A DNA stretch of 64,000 nt from Tuctoria greenei. Lineage: Eukaryota; Streptophyta; Magnoliopsida; Poales; Poaceae. Shown here piece by piece: positions 35,555 through 48,155 of the stretch. Location: positions 223,265,882 to 223,329,881 of the forward strand of contig JAYESD010000002.1 in assembly GCA_036927565.1 (NCBI GenBank), written 5' to 3'. Below the pieces are notes generated by a model, which saw nothing but the letters and a program-made list of their open reading frames with translations, was not told the origin of the DNA and made no database searches. A program made the translations under genes and the position numbers. Numbering within the stretch: the first letter of the stretch is position 1; the number at the start of each line of letters is the position of its first letter.

Positions 35555-36249
35555 GGCCACAATAAGCTAGAACACAACAGGGCAAAAACTCGAGAAGAAG
35601 TGATGTTAGTGAAAAAAAAAACCCGATGAATTTTCCCTTGAAGAACTTGAGAGCAAATTGCAAATCCAAACACAAGCAAATTTTTTTTGGGTCGGATTTG
35701 AGCAAGAGTGTTTCAATGAAGAGCAAAAAAAAATGTGAGCAAAGAGTGACTTTGAGGAGGTGTGAAATGAGGTGAAGTATGAAGAGGAGTGCTCCTAATG
35801 GTCACAAGAGGATCAAATGTAGCCGTTGGAGGACAGAGAGAGAGAGAGAGCCAAATTGGCCCTTTCCCCATGTCAGCCAAACAGGGGGGTCAGCTGCACT
35901 AAAATGTGGGCCCCCCGTTCCCCCTTTTGGCAGGTGGCTTCCTAACGGCTATAAAATTAACACGTTGGTGAAAAGCCACATTTGTAGCTCAGAAAAATTA
36001 TTTTTCAAATAAAAACCCTTTTTCAAAACCCAAACAAATTTCTTTTTGTGAAAAGTAAATAAATTAATATAATATCTGAGAACATAAGATTCTCAACTTG
36101 CTAAGAAAACTCAAATATAAAGTGGGAAAAATCAAACTAAGTGGGGAAAGAAAATGAAGAGAAAAGAAAAATCAAAGAAAATATAACTACCAATTTAACC
36201 TATTTGCTTGGTCTCACCACCGTTCGATGAGATGGACTTTACTCCTTGT
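35555..36249 (-). other. Athila internal spacer between gag-PR and ORF1
   Basis: No coding sequence seen. On the minus strand it has T-rich sequence, a short (CT)n run (35838-35853 read on plus as agagag) and a 'ttttatagccg' box ~400 bases before ORF1. A pol module (RT, RNase H, integrase), expected after protease in an autonomous Athila, is not present. Confidence 0.5.
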
Positions 36250-36860
36250 TCATTTATTTATATCCGGGCCCAAAGGGATGGGCTCAGACGGATTGTCTTT
36301 CTTCTTCCTCCATTTCTTCATAGGCAGCTTGGTGGACTTGGGTCTTTGGAGAGGCCCGAACATCTCCATCTTCTTGGGGTGTCGGCGTGGACAATAAGAC
36401 CGGTTTTCTGCATAGATTAATTTTCTCATGAATGCAATGAGAGGATCCACCTTTCGAGGTGTGACTTCGACCTCTTGAATGTGTTTAACATTGGGCCCAT
36501 ACTTGATACGGATCATGGATCATTACTATGACTCTTGGTGAAAGTTAAACTTTTCCTCCTTGCCATTGATATGGAAGTGGATTTCTCCAGCTTCAACATC
36601 TATGCGAGCCTTCGCGGTGCTAAGGAATGGGCGCCCAAGAAGGAGCGGCGTGTCCTTCTCGTCATCGATGTTGAGCACCACAAAATCCATGGATATAAAG
36701 CAATTCCGGATTTTTACAGAAACGTCTTTAGCAATACCTGCCGAATAACGTACGGAGGACTCAGCCTGTTGGAGCCGCATTGGTGTTGGAGTAAGGTCCA
36801 TGAAGTTTAGCTAGTCGAAGACCGCCTTGGGCATCACACTTACACTAGCTCCAAGGTCAC
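36250..36860 (-). pseudogene. Athila protease and C-terminal tail
   Basis: The frame continues from gag on the minus strand. The active-site region is FDKALCDLGASVSVMPKAVFD (DLGAS). A premature TAG at 36813-36811 interrupts directly after it, and the same frame then continues (DLTPTPMRLQQAESSVR, LNIDDEKDTPLLLGRPFL). More stops lie at ~36525, then comes a basic tail (EVEVTPRKVDPLIAFMRK, PMKKWRKKKDNPSEP) ending at ~36250. No RT follows. Confidence 0.85.
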
Positions 36861-37830
36861 AAAGTGCCTTGTCAAAGTAGTGAGCCCCAATAGAGCAAGA
36901 TATGAAGGGATATCCAGGGTCCTTCAGCCAGTTGCCTTCCCGTAGAGAAATCATGTTGACATTCTCCACGGGGGGTTCGGGTTGTCCTGACATCTTGCCA
37001 TTCTCAACTGGTAGAACAACAGCTGCCAGTTGATTTAACTGTGTCTCCAGCATCTTGTTGAAGCTTAGTTGATTCTTGAAGGACAAAGATAGACCTTCAA
37101 TATTTGCATTGATATTCTCTAGGGTTTTTTCATTAGCCGACAACTTCTTTGATGCGTCATCATTGATCTTCAGTTGGCTAATGGCAAGCTCTCTCAAGTT
37201 GGGTTGATTTCCATTGTCGCCATTATTGTTGTACCCTCCTCTTTCAAGGTGTGCATGCCTCGCTGACGGGTATGGAGGCGCTCGTCGTTCCAACCCATGT
37301 TTGATACTATCTTCTCAATTAAGTCTTTGGCTTTGGCACCGTCAATGAGAAGAAGGCACCTCCAGTAGCAGCGGCAGCATCGACATGGTCACGGGCGGAA
37401 GGGATCAACCCATTGTAGAAGTTTTGAATAATCAGCCAGACCTCCATCCCATGGTGGGGACAAGCCATGATGTACTCCTGAAGCCTTTCCCAAGCCTCTG
37501 GAATAGACTCCTTGGCATATTGCTGGAAGCTGGAAAACCTTCCACGCAGGGCAATTGTTGTTCTTAATGGAAAGAGCATGGCGAGGAATGTCGCAGAACA
37601 CTTCTCTCAAGTGTCTACAACACTTCGGTTCGGGTAGAACTACTGCTTCGCCCTCCCATGAAGGGAGAACGGAAACAACCTAAGACAGACGGCATAAAGA
37701 GATACATCCTTGATCTTAAAAGTTCTGCTGATCTCAAGGAACTGTTGTAGGTGAGCAGTTGCATCCTCGTTAGCCTTCCCACAAAATGGGTCAGCTTGAC
37801 ACCATAGTGATCAGGCCAGTGTTGATTTCA
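36861..37830 (-). pseudogene. gag: Athila gag
   Basis: Minus-strand gag with frame changes. The N-terminal half, in pieces between ~37830 and 37319, has ESIPEAWERLQEYIMACPHHG and WLIIQNFYNGLIPSARDHVD, diagnostic of Athila gag. The C-terminal half (37293-36861) has NLRELAISQLKINDDASKKL, a coiled-coil segment (LSANEKTLENINANIEGLS) and a proline-rich linker to protease. It is truncated by at least one frameshift near 37310. Confidence 0.85.
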
Positions 37831-38193
37831 AATTTCACGTCTCTCGTGTTAATAGTGGGCCCAACAGGAACATTGTGTTAGCAGAGGGAGCTAAAAACTC
37901 ATGAAGGGTCTTCTAGGCCATTGGCGTTTTGGTTGTTGGTGCAGTTGCATTGGCTTGCTTTGCCACACAAAACTTTTGAGGAGTAACGACACGAGGGCGA
38001 TCTCTCCGAAGGGATTTGGGATCTTCAACAAACTTTTCCGGCAAGCAGAGACTAGACATACACTACCCTGTTTTCACATAAAATGTGAAAACAAGAAGGC
38101 TTATCCTACTAAAATCCTACCCAGGGTCCTATCCTATTTACTCAATCATGCAACACTTCAGCTGCCTTCCCCGGCAACGGTGCTAGAAATGCT
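37831..38193 (-). other. Athila leader with primer-binding site
   Basis: Next to the LTR the minus strand reads 'agcatttctagcaccgttgccggggaa' (plus 38164-38193). It contains the sequence complementary to tRNA-Asp used by Athila-type elements, with A in place of one G. The remaining ~300 bases are a non-coding leader containing a near-perfect inverted repeat (ttttcacat/atgtgaaaa, 38070-38092). Confidence 0.65.
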
Positions 38194-38415
38194 TGTTGAC
38201 GTTTCATACGTAACAAATAAAAATCCGCATGCGCATGGAAACTATCGATGGAGCATTTCCCCTTAAAAGAGTATTCCAAGGGTGTCATCTATATTCTACC
38301 AGAGGAAGGCTAGGTGGAAGCATAGCAATCATCAAATGGAGGGGATAGGTTGGTCTCGGTAGGGTTAGTAAGGATTGTCAATAGATATGAGCTAGTGTGA
38401 CACACACAAGAGCAT
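38194..38415 (-). repeat. Athila 5' LTR, end fragment
   Basis: On plus it starts TGTTGACG (on minus, an LTR ending CGTCAACA). It shows distant similarity to the end of the element A LTR (the 'cccttggaatactc' and 'gaaatgct' blocks). After 222 bases it is interrupted by the Tekay LTR; AGCAT (38411-38415) is the candidate target duplication. The rest of this LTR lies beyond the right edge. Confidence 0.7.
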
Positions 38416-41042
38416 TGTGACACCCAATTCCGAAAATGAACCAAGCATAATGCATATGTGTGCCAAAGATGTTCAAAAAACATACACAAGTGATTCAAAA
38501 ACGATAAACAGATATAAACAATGTCTTGAATAATAACACTAATAGTAGTACCTTATTACAAACCACATAATCTTGAATACAAGCTCTAAATAATTGCAGC
38601 GGAAAAACACTAAACACTAATACTCCAAATTCCACATGCAAGCATGACAGTAACACACACACACCTAGTACTCCTCAAAAACCTCCTGGTACTCCATATT
38701 GTCACCTACGTCTGAATTTGTTGGGGGAATAGCAAGGGTGAGCACATGTGGTACGCAGCAAGTGCGGGAAAGTATGACATGTAGTTTAAACAAGGAATTA
38801 TAATAATAATGTATAATTGCATAAAGTACATTCAAAACAGTTAAAAGTGCAATTGTATCATCATTATGTGACATCCTTCCCAAAATAACACAAATAACAT
38901 CAACTTCAACTTAAATAACCAAAACCAGCAATAATATTCCATAATCAACTCATAACTGCTCATATATCTCAATTTCACCAATTCCATATTACAAAGCCAA
39001 TTAATAACCCATTACCAATTCCCAATCCAGTTCCAGCCATTAAACCATATTAAAGTCCAACTTCTAATCATGTGAGGATCCAGGTTGCTCATGACCGGGA
39101 GCTCAGCTATCATGATAGTTTTAAACACACTCGGCAGAGGTTGTACCACTTTACCCACAAGTTCGTAATTTTATCATCTTTCAATGACTAACTAATCTCA
39201 GTTATGCCGTCTCACACTTCCTTAGGTGTGTGGCCAAAAGTTCAGAAAATAGCCTTACAAAGTGAATACTAGCATATTTAGACCCCACTGAGGTTTCACC
39301 GGTGGTGATGTCTCCAACTGAGCACATCTAACAAAGGGCCCCCTCTTGAGCCATTCGGATCCCAGGGTGGTCCCACTAATCTCTACATACCCATCCGATT
39401 ACCCCTTCCCTGAGCATTCTTAATGGTCCAAATAGTACTGGCAAAACACAAATTAGTCAGCTAAGCCGCACCCATACATGGCCCCTGTGGTGGCATTGTA
39501 ATTCCTTGATGGTCGCTCCATGAACCGGTCCTTAGATTCAAAGCAGGCAAAACCACCAAAACAGTCCAACCCATTCCACATAACTAACTTGCTTAGATCC
39601 CTAGGCACCATGTTGCTAAAAGGTCATTATTATCAATTCTCATCATTATAGTGTTCAATAGTTCATAATTAAGTAATATGGCTATTTCCCAAACCCAACT
39701 GAGTAATGCAAAGAAAAAAATGTAAAATACCCTTCTCGACTCTCTACAATATATTCAAGTTACAAGGGTGGTCATACAAAACTAGTAAACTCTTACAATT
39801 GGATTTTCCCATCAATTGACACAAGCATGCAATTTTGCAAACAAAACATTTAAAAACCTCGATCAAAATAATCTAGGACACCTGTCTTGCTCCTAAACTT
39901 GACTTGGATCAAAGACTTTGAAACTCTGGTTCCGCGGGTCCTCAAAAGCACTCTCCATAGAAATTCCTTCTATTCCGAGCGACAAACATGCAAAACAAAC
40001 GATATAATCAAATAATGCTCATATAGTACTCAATATGCCATGATATGCATAATTAATGAAATTTTGAAGTAAAAATTGTTAATGAGGTTAAACTAATGTT
40101 TACTAACTAGTTACAATAGTTTCTAACAAGTTTGGACAGGTTTGGAATCAATTCAGATCAAATTGGGTTCAATTCAGGAATTTTTCAGATTCAGACACCG
40201 GACAAGTCCAGTACAAAGACCGGACTAGTCCGCCTTGTCTGGAAATTGCAAAATAGGATTTTCTTGATCTGCGAGAATTTTGGGTTAATTTGCATCAAGA
40301 CTTGGTTGTAGACAGTGTACCAAGTGTCTAGAGATCCAAGGGTCGAAGATTTGATGCAATACCTGAATCTTGACGTCTAGGGCTTGACGAAGATGAGTTG
40401 ATGAAGGTTTGATGATGAAGAACGTTAATTTGCCGAAAAGTTGACGAAGATCAATCTTGATTAGTCCTTCTCCCTCTTCTCCTACTTCTCCTTGCTCCTA
40501 GGCTTCCTCTTGACGTCGGCGCAAGGCTAAGGGCGGCAACGGCGGTTTTTTCAAAGATTGAAGAGGTGGGGTATTGGGTTGTTTATATAGGGGTGGAGAG
40601 GTAGGGTTTTGAGGTGAATTCCAAGTAGAATTCGGTGGGGGACGTTTAGGTGCCGAGGTGGGGTCCACTTGGGCTGTTCTGAGGTTGGGCACGGAGTTCT
40701 TGGGCCCAAATAGGCAATTATCCTCCAACAGATTGTGGGAAAATAACAGAATCCAAGTGAGATTCAGGAGGCCAGACTAATACGCATAACGGGCCGAAAT
40801 AGTCTTTTTTGGAATAGAGGCTACATCAGACTAGTCTAGTGTATAAGGCTGGACAAGTCTGGGGTTGGAGAATAAAATGCTTCTGGACTAAAATTCAACA
40901 AATAACAGACTAGTCCGCTTGGACTGCGGACAAGTCCGGACAACATCAGAGACCAAACCGGACTAGTCCGTGCATTGTGCCGGACAAGTCCGGGATCTGA
41001 AAGAACTGAATTTTCTGAATGAAAATAGGGTGACTAGACTAG
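38416..41042 (-). repeat. Tekay 3' LTR
   Basis: About 2.63 kb, starting TGTGACACCC on plus. It is collinear with 49715-51452 and 62586-64000. U3 (right part) has an array of GGACTAGTCC/GGACAAGTCC palindromes (40200-41040) and a minus-strand TATATAAA at 40589-40582. The right end is blurred because the adjoining internal sequence is deleted. Confidence 0.85.
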
Positions 41043-42059
41043 TCCGGTGTTAATTAGTTCCAACTATCGTTGTTGCCTCAAATTTAGATCCGTTTGTGTG
41101 AATATGTACTTGAGACTCTTATAATCCGTATAAATCTCACATCTATGGCCAAGAACATAATGTCTCCAAATATTCAACGCATGCACTACGGCCGCAAGTT
41201 TGAGATCATGCGTAGGATAATTCTACTCATGTTTCTTTAATTGCCTGGATGCATAAGCTACTACTCGACCTTCTTGCATCAATACACAGCCAAGTCCTTG
41301 TCTTAAAGCGTCGCAATTGATATCAAAGCTCATGCTCACATCTGGCAATACCAACACAGGTGTTGTTGTCAATCTTTTCTTTAGATGCTCAAAACTGTCT
41401 TGACAAGCTTGAGTCCACTTTAATGGTTTTTCCTTCATTAACAGTTCAGTCATGAGTTTTGCTATCTTGGAAAAGTCCTTGATGAACCAACAGTAGTATC
41501 TTGCCATTCCAAGAAAACTCCTTGTTTCCTTCACATCCTGTGGCGGTTCCCACTTTAGCACATTTCTAACGTTTCCCAGGTCAACTGACACTCCTCCTCC
41601 AGATATAACATGGCCTAAGAATGATATCTCCCTCAACCATAATTGACACTTGTTAAATTTGGCATAAAATTGGTGCTCTCGCAATTTCTGCAATGTCAGC
41701 CTTAGATGCTCTTCATGCTCCTCTTCACTTTTGGAGTAGATCATGATGTCATTAATGAGCACTACCACAAACTTATCCAAATACTCCATGATAACTTTGT
41801 TCATAAGATACATGAAGTACGCGGGTGCATTAGTCAATCCAAATGACATGACCGTATATCATAGGATCCTTACTGTGTCCTGAAAGTTGTTTTGGGTTTG
41901 TCTGACGGTCTAATCTTCATTAGGAAATATCTTAGAGAATATTCTGGCTCCCTTCATCTGGTCGAATAGATCCTCTATAAGGGGCAACATGTACTTATTC
42001 TTGATCATCACCTCGTTGAGAGACCGGTAATCTACACACATTCTTTGGGATCCATCTTT
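41043..42059 (-). pseudogene. pol: Tekay RT and RNase H (inactive)
   Basis: Minus-strand RT from ~42059 down. The stretch 42059-41850 has stops (for example within MCVDYRSLNE...IKNKY). Then 41849-41223 reads MSFGLTNAPAYFMYLMNKV, a catalytic box VVLINDIMIYS where FIDD/YIDD is expected (first Asp is Asn), FNKCQLWLREISFLGHVIS and the RNase H start DINCDALRQGLGCVLMQ. RNase H continues to ~41050 (NYPTHDLKLAAVVHAL, CEIYTDYKSLKYIFTQ) after a stop at 41221. The integrase is absent. Confidence 0.9.
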
Positions 42060-42766
42060 CTAATCTACGAAAAGCACTGGGGCTCCCAATGGTGACGAGC
42101 TTGGGCGTATAAAACCCATTTCTAACTGCACTTGAATATGCTTCTTGAGCTCCGCTAATTCTTTAGGAGGCATCCCATATGGCCTCTTTGTTATAGGTGC
42201 AGCTCCAGGTATTAAATCAATGACAAAGTCGATGTCACGATCAGGTGGCATACCTGGCAATTCATCAGGAAATACATCTGGATATTCACGAATAGTCGGA
42301 ATTTCCTCCAAAGTTACTCCTTTTGCATGATTTACAATTGCCTTCTCGATTGTCGACTGAACTACCTTGAACTCTATATTGACTCCTTTCTCATTTGTCA
42401 ACTGCACTGTCCGAATGGCACACTGAATCACTCCTTTATGCTTTCTTAGCCAATCCATACCATGTATTATGTCCAATCCTTGAGAATTCAGGACTATGAG
42501 GTTGGCGAGAAAATCTACCCCCTTATGGAAATACATACTTTTGGACATAATATATTCGTCCTCATCTCTCCTCCAGGAGATTTAACCAACAGAGTATACT
42601 TCAGGTATGATATAGGCATGATATGCCTTGCAACATACTTTGATGAGATGAATGAATGGGATGCTCCATAATCAAATAAGATAGTCATGGGGTTGGAGTT
42701 TGCGAGAAATATATCAATCACAACATCTTCAGCTTGTTGAGCCTCTTTTGCAGATACATGATTCAC
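42060..42766 (-). pseudogene. Tekay protease and RT N-terminus
   Basis: 42766-42515 on minus: protease with LFDYGASHSFIS, where the usual DSG is DYG, then PGGEMRTN. The frame shifts to 42548-42060: LDIIHGMDWLRKHKGVI, IREYPDVFPDELPGMPPDR, and the RT start ELKKHIQVQLEMGFIRPSSSP. The order matches chromovirus pol. Confidence 0.9.
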
Positions 42767-43122
42767 CTTGCATCGAGAAAAATTCCAAGGTCATTGGTTG
42801 CCTTGAGTTGCTCCTCCATTGGGCCTTGGATTCTGCCTTGTAACATTGTTCATCTGACCCTGTCTAGACCTTGGGCATTGATTTGCAAAGTGTCTCGGTT
42901 GACCACAAGCATAGTAGGTCTTTCCACCAGTGGCGCTAGCAAAGTTAGGGCGAGTCTGATTCTAAGCATAGATAGGCGTATTTGGGCGTGGCGTAGGCTG
43001 CATAGGTAAGCAAGTTGCTTGCATGGGAGAGTGTTGCTGCATTGGATGTTGCAGTCGCGGTGGATAAGCAGGGCGATATGCAACAGCAGATGGGTTGTAA
43101 TATCATGCAGTAGGCAATGCAT
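42767..43122 (-). pseudogene. gag: Tekay gag C-terminus (zinc knuckle)
   Basis: Minus strand: a Q/P-rich stretch (NPSAVAYRPAYPP), then TYYACGQPRHFANQCPRS, a CCHC knuckle whose first cysteine has become tyrosine. It is separated from the rest of gag by LTR-X copy 2. Confidence 0.8.
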
Positions 43123-46100
43123 AGTGAGGATGGTACCGGAATCCCGACATCCCAGGATCTCATTGGGTGGTGTCGTGCGATGCGACACCCAACAGTATAC
43201 AAGAACAGGACGAGAATAAAATACAAGACTAAATCTTTTATTTATAATACAGCAGAAGTTTTACAATACTAGCGGAAGGAAAGAAACTTATATATCATAG
43301 CTACGCTCTCAGCACTAGCTATGCAAAAGCAAAGTCATCCATGCCCTGGAACACCCAAAACACGGCGGTGTGCAGGGTTCCCACTCGGCTGTACACCATG
43401 GAGGGGGTGCAGCCTCGTCATCAAACCCGTCATCAATCGTATAACCTGCAAAAACTCGTTAACTGCAAATATGAGCATAAGGCTCAGCAAGACTGACCCG
43501 TCTCACTAGACATATGCAAGGGTGAATTCTAAGTATAGGTAAGGTGAAGCATAAACGACTCGCCTACAAGTGGATCCTTATAGTCCTATTTAAGTAGAAA
43601 ATGACATTCTCCAAGCACGGCACATCATAGACACCACAATCAAACAAGAAACATTTTGCCGATGATACGACATGCCCAGAGCACATAATGCTGTTATAGC
43701 TAAAGTATGGGGAAACTGTAAACTTGTATTTTGCTACCTCTAAGTCACACAAGGGTGCAAGGCAATTATAATTCAATACAACATATTCGTCTGGCTTCTT
43801 TAGTATTTACTACATCACGGTGCAGTGAACAAGTGGTACTCTATTACCGTAAGGGACGATGATTGCAATCAGGACACATCCGGACAACACGACACATACG
43901 CACGTTCGGAAGTTTCAGCGAGTACATCAGTACCTACATAACACTTCAGTACTAGTCGTATATAGCCACCTTTCACAAGAAACTCGAACGCCGAACCTGT
44001 CTTACCTCCGCGAACAGAAGGTCTCCGCGCGGAACAACTCTGTGCCCGCCGACCGATTTACACCTTGCTGTCCTTAACCCACCCCTATCGATGGTGAGTT
44101 AATGGCCTCGACATCCCAGTTATTGAGTTACGTCAGTTTACTGGAGCCCATATATCCAGTATGTCTCCGGTACAAGTCAACCTTGTTTGAAGGGGCCGCA
44201 TACAGACGGGCCTTAACTGACCAGTCAGAGCTATGTGACCAAGACCACGCCTTGCCGCTTCCTATCCATCTCTGACCGGTCTCATGTTTAGATTTAACAG
44301 TCATTCTCTATAAATGTTAATCCAGTGTAGATGAGTGTCAATTTTCTATCTTGCGAGTAGATTCCAACTACTCGATATCTACCGGTTCACCTACAACATT
44401 AGCATAGCAGTTCTACACGTCGAGCTATCACTCTACCCAATTAACCAATGGGATTGTGGGTCATGCATCTGGAGTATTCGGGCATCCTTAACGTAATGCA
44501 TAATTCATATGCTAATCAACATAGTGATAAAGCAAAACTTTATAAATGACATAAATGCAAACCGAGGCTTGCCTGGATGCAGGTCCGAGTCTGTGTTAGT
44601 ATCTGGCAGGTGTACCTCCAAGGCCTCTGGATCCTCCTCGACTTCGGTCACTACACGATATGCATATAATATGTATATGAATGACTTTGAAAAATAATTA
44701 CTACTAAGACCATAATCTAATATTTGGTGGTCATTATACGATAATGATCGTAATTGGCTTTGGGACTTTGATGGTAGATACTAAGGAATATGATAGAAGC
44801 TGTGGCAAAGAACAGGAGATGATCAAAGTAGGTTGTTGTCTCTAAAATTATGGTAAGCAATAAACTCCCAAGAATTTTTGAGAAGAAACTGTAGCTTGAA
44901 CATAGCTGCCAGTTGATAATCATGATAGAGGAGGTTGTCCTAGTTCTAGAAAAATTAGTTTCATAAATGTTTAAGCCTTGGTGAAGGAGTTATTGAATTT
45001 CAAAGTTGGCAAGAATTTCTGGACTTATTTTATAATTGAATTTTTTCTTTTCAATTAACATTCAGTTGGCAACTGAATTAGGACTATGAGACTAAGTCAA
45101 TTAAATCCCAGATTTTTACAGGGACTAGTGTACGACCAAAGGAAGATTCAGTCCAAATTTGGGACATAATAAAGCAACTGAACATCTGTAAAAATTCAAT
45201 GATTGGAAAAGGTAATTGAACTATACAGAGGGTTATACAGGTGCAATGGCTCCGAAACTTTTTCTGGCAGTCAAGAATAGGAGATTGTATTTTATGTGAA
45301 TTTTAGGGATTTTTTCAGTGGAAAGTTCACCTAGAAAAAATTGTATTTGTATTTGGAAAGATTGTTTTCTACAAAATTTAAAAGTAAGTTTCAGAACACT
45401 TAATTGGTACTAACGAAATCTAGAGCTCAAGGTCTTTCAAACAAAATTTGTTTGAAATTTTTTGGAGCAGTCTACAAAGAGATATTGATTTTTCAAGTTT
45501 GGAAATGGTTCTGCATAAATTTGGAATTTTCAGCTTTTAAATTTGGCGCCTGGGCCCACCGGATTTAAATCAGCCAACCAGGAGGCAGCCACACCGGAGG
45601 CCATAAACATTTCCATGTGGCCACACTAGATCCCCTGGCCAAAAGCTGATCCCAGAAGTGTTGCACTCACTGGCAGGTGGGCCCGCACCCCCTCTTTCTT
45701 CTTCCTCTGGCCACGGGCTCGGGCGGCGGCGCCCACGCCAGCGCGCGGCGGCGCTCTCGCCGGCAATGGTTTCTAGCCCACGGGGAGTCTCGAGACTCGC
45801 TGCCCCACCCTAGCTTCATGCGGGAAACATGTTGGAGTACCTCTCGACGGCGATGGTTGACCGGAAATCCACTCCCGATGGTGGCGGCGGGTGCTAGGGT
45901 TCCGGTCATGTCGGAACCCTCAATTTCCTAGCGAAAGCTCTCATATGAAGGCTCGAGAAGCACCTTGGGAACATGGGAAAGAGGTTAGGAGGGTCTAGAA
46001 CTCGTGTCATAGCCCGCAACACCAAGGTCAACGGTGAACCGAGCTCCTTCAATGGCGCGAGGGGAAAAACTGGATAACTCGTTAATTACTCGATGGTTCC

Positions 46101-47337
46101 TTCTGATTTTTGGTGGGAAGGTGCGCTAGGAGACGTCGATCATGTTGTCTAACTGGATCAAAGAATTATTGTGCATACAATTGGAATTAAATCGACGAAC
46201 TAGCTCCAAAGCTATAAAAGTGCTTCAGTTTTTCACGAAATACGGATGCTAGGATGCACGACATGAGTTCAAACTTTACCAGAAGCTACATGAGATCATG
46301 GCGCACCTTTTTCCAAAATACTGCAGAGGACGAGGAAGCTTGTACCGGCGGCGAGGCTGAGCGGCGTCGGGCGGAACCGGGGTGGTCGCGGCGGCGAGCA
46401 ATGAAGCAGCGCGAGCGAGAGGGAGCCGAGGAGTGACTGCGGTCGACGGTGGAGTGAATAAAAGGGCTTCACCTCAGTAGATAAGGAGGCTGGGGCAGCT
46501 GGAGGCGACCGATGGCCGAACCGGCACGCTGGCGCATGCAAGCGTCGCGTTGTCGCGCGGAGAAAGAAAACAGAGGCGGTGAATTGGTAACCTGGCTGAC
46601 ATGTGGGCCCCACTACTCCCTCTTCTCTGTTCCTCTAAATTCCACCTCAAACATTGCCCAAAAATTCCCAAAATTTACAGACAGGCTAAGAAAAATATGA
46701 GGAACCCAAATCTGCAATCAGATTTCAATTTGGAGATAGTTTGTTTCAAATTCAAATCAAATTTGAAACCAAACTTGTTTATAAAACTTATTGAAATAAA
46801 TAGTAACTAAGGTCCATAAATCCCCAAACTTCGAAACAAAGCTCACTGAACCAAAAGGGTCTTAGGAAAAATTGTGGGTTGATTTGGACAAGGTTAAGTG
46901 CAAAGCTAAATTTTGAGATCGACGCGAAATAAACCCTTTGTACGTTCTTCAAAAATCTTGAAAATTTTCCGAGAAGCTATTTAAAATATTTAAGAGGCCA
47001 AGGAAAAGTTTGGAGCCTTGGATTTGAATCTTTTTGTTAGGGCCAGATATACATAGCAACATAATCAAATTACATTTGTTTTGATTTTATATTGCTGCCA
47101 TATAATTTGCCCTAGCCATTTCATTCAATTAAATTCCCAACTTTGCAGAAAGGTTCAATTAATATTGTTCTAGGATTAGTGGTGAAGTCCAATCCTCATG
47201 TTAATAAAATTAAACATCAGTAGAAAGGAAACTTTTTAGTGAGGTCAAGTTCATGTGCACAACTATATTGACCTCCATTATTTTTGATAAACACTTGTAG
47301 CTGAACTTCTCATGAAAGGAAAAAGTGGGATTTTACA
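43123..47337 (-). repeat. LTR-X copy 2, solo LTR inside Tekay gag
   Basis: About 4.2 kb, collinear over its whole length with 13528-17775, ending TTTTACA at 47337. The left end is degraded (AGTGAGGATGG for TGTGAGGA...). Candidate target duplications TGCAT (43118-43122) and CGCAC (47338-47342) differ only by two C/T changes. The native strand is minus: AATAAA is read from TTTATT at 43237-43242. A GC-rich block at 45660-46670 mirrors the one at 15900-17000. No internal coding domains. Confidence 0.75.
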
Positions 47338-48155
47338 CGCACATTGCTTCCTTGTGGCTGTCCATGATATGGCATCTTCCTCTTGTGATCCAGCTCCATC
47401 TCATGAATCTTGTTCTCAACCACAATGGCCTTGTCAACCAGCTTCTAAAAATTTGCATAATCAGCATTGAGCAACTGAACTTGCATTTCATTGTTGAGAC
47501 CCCTCATGAACAAATATTGCTTTCTTCTATCACTGCCGATATCCTCTGGAGCATAGTGAGACAATTGAGTGAATCTGTTAAGGTATTCACTCACACTCAT
47601 CCTTCCTTGCCTGAGGTTTTCAAACTCTTGTCTTCTCAGTATCATATCTCCCTCTGGCGCAAAGTGAGAGCAGAACTTCTCATTGAATTTAGTCCAGGTG
47701 CTTCTATCTTGATTTTCATGGGCATTGCATAGAGATTCCCACCAATTTACAGCGGCTCCAACCAACTGGTGTGAGGAAAAAAGAACCTTCTCCTTGTCGA
47801 TTCACTGAACAGTAGCAAGTTTCTGCTCAACAGAATTCAGCCAGTCATCAGCTTCTGTAGGATCTGTGGCTTGAGCAAAGGTAGGCGCCCTAATCCTCAT
47901 GAACTCTCCAAAATGATTGTAGGGTGGCCATGGAGGTGGTGGTGGATGATTGTTGTTGCCAGATTGCAGCTGTCCCATGGTCTGTATCATGGTCTGCATG
48001 AGATGGTTCTGTATAGCCAATAGCTGCTCAAGGTTGATAGCTCCCTGGGCAAGTCCCTGGTTGTTCTGGGGTGCTTCATTATTCTCCTTTTCACTATTCA
48101 CATTCCTTTGGTTGCGAGTCCTCGGCATATGCTGGTGAAAGAATAGTAGATACAA
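47338..48155 (-). pseudogene. gag: Tekay gag, main part
   Basis: Minus-strand ATG at 48136-48134 (MPRTRNQRNVNSEKE). A Q-rich region and PPPPPWPPYNHFGEFMRIRAP lead into the gag core DPTEADDWLNSVEQKLATVQ, a stop near 47802, then LVGAAVNWWESLCNAHENQ, TKFNEKFCSHFAPEGDM, RQGRMSVSEYLNRFTQLSHYAP and GLNNEMQVQLLNADY to 47445. Beyond that the frame continues with a stop to the LTR-X junction. This would encode the capsid. Confidence 0.88.

Noticed and set aside
38640..38670. (CA)n run 'acacacacac' as a notable microsatellite
   Set aside because: Very short and not shared with the other two LTR copies; no structural role apparent.
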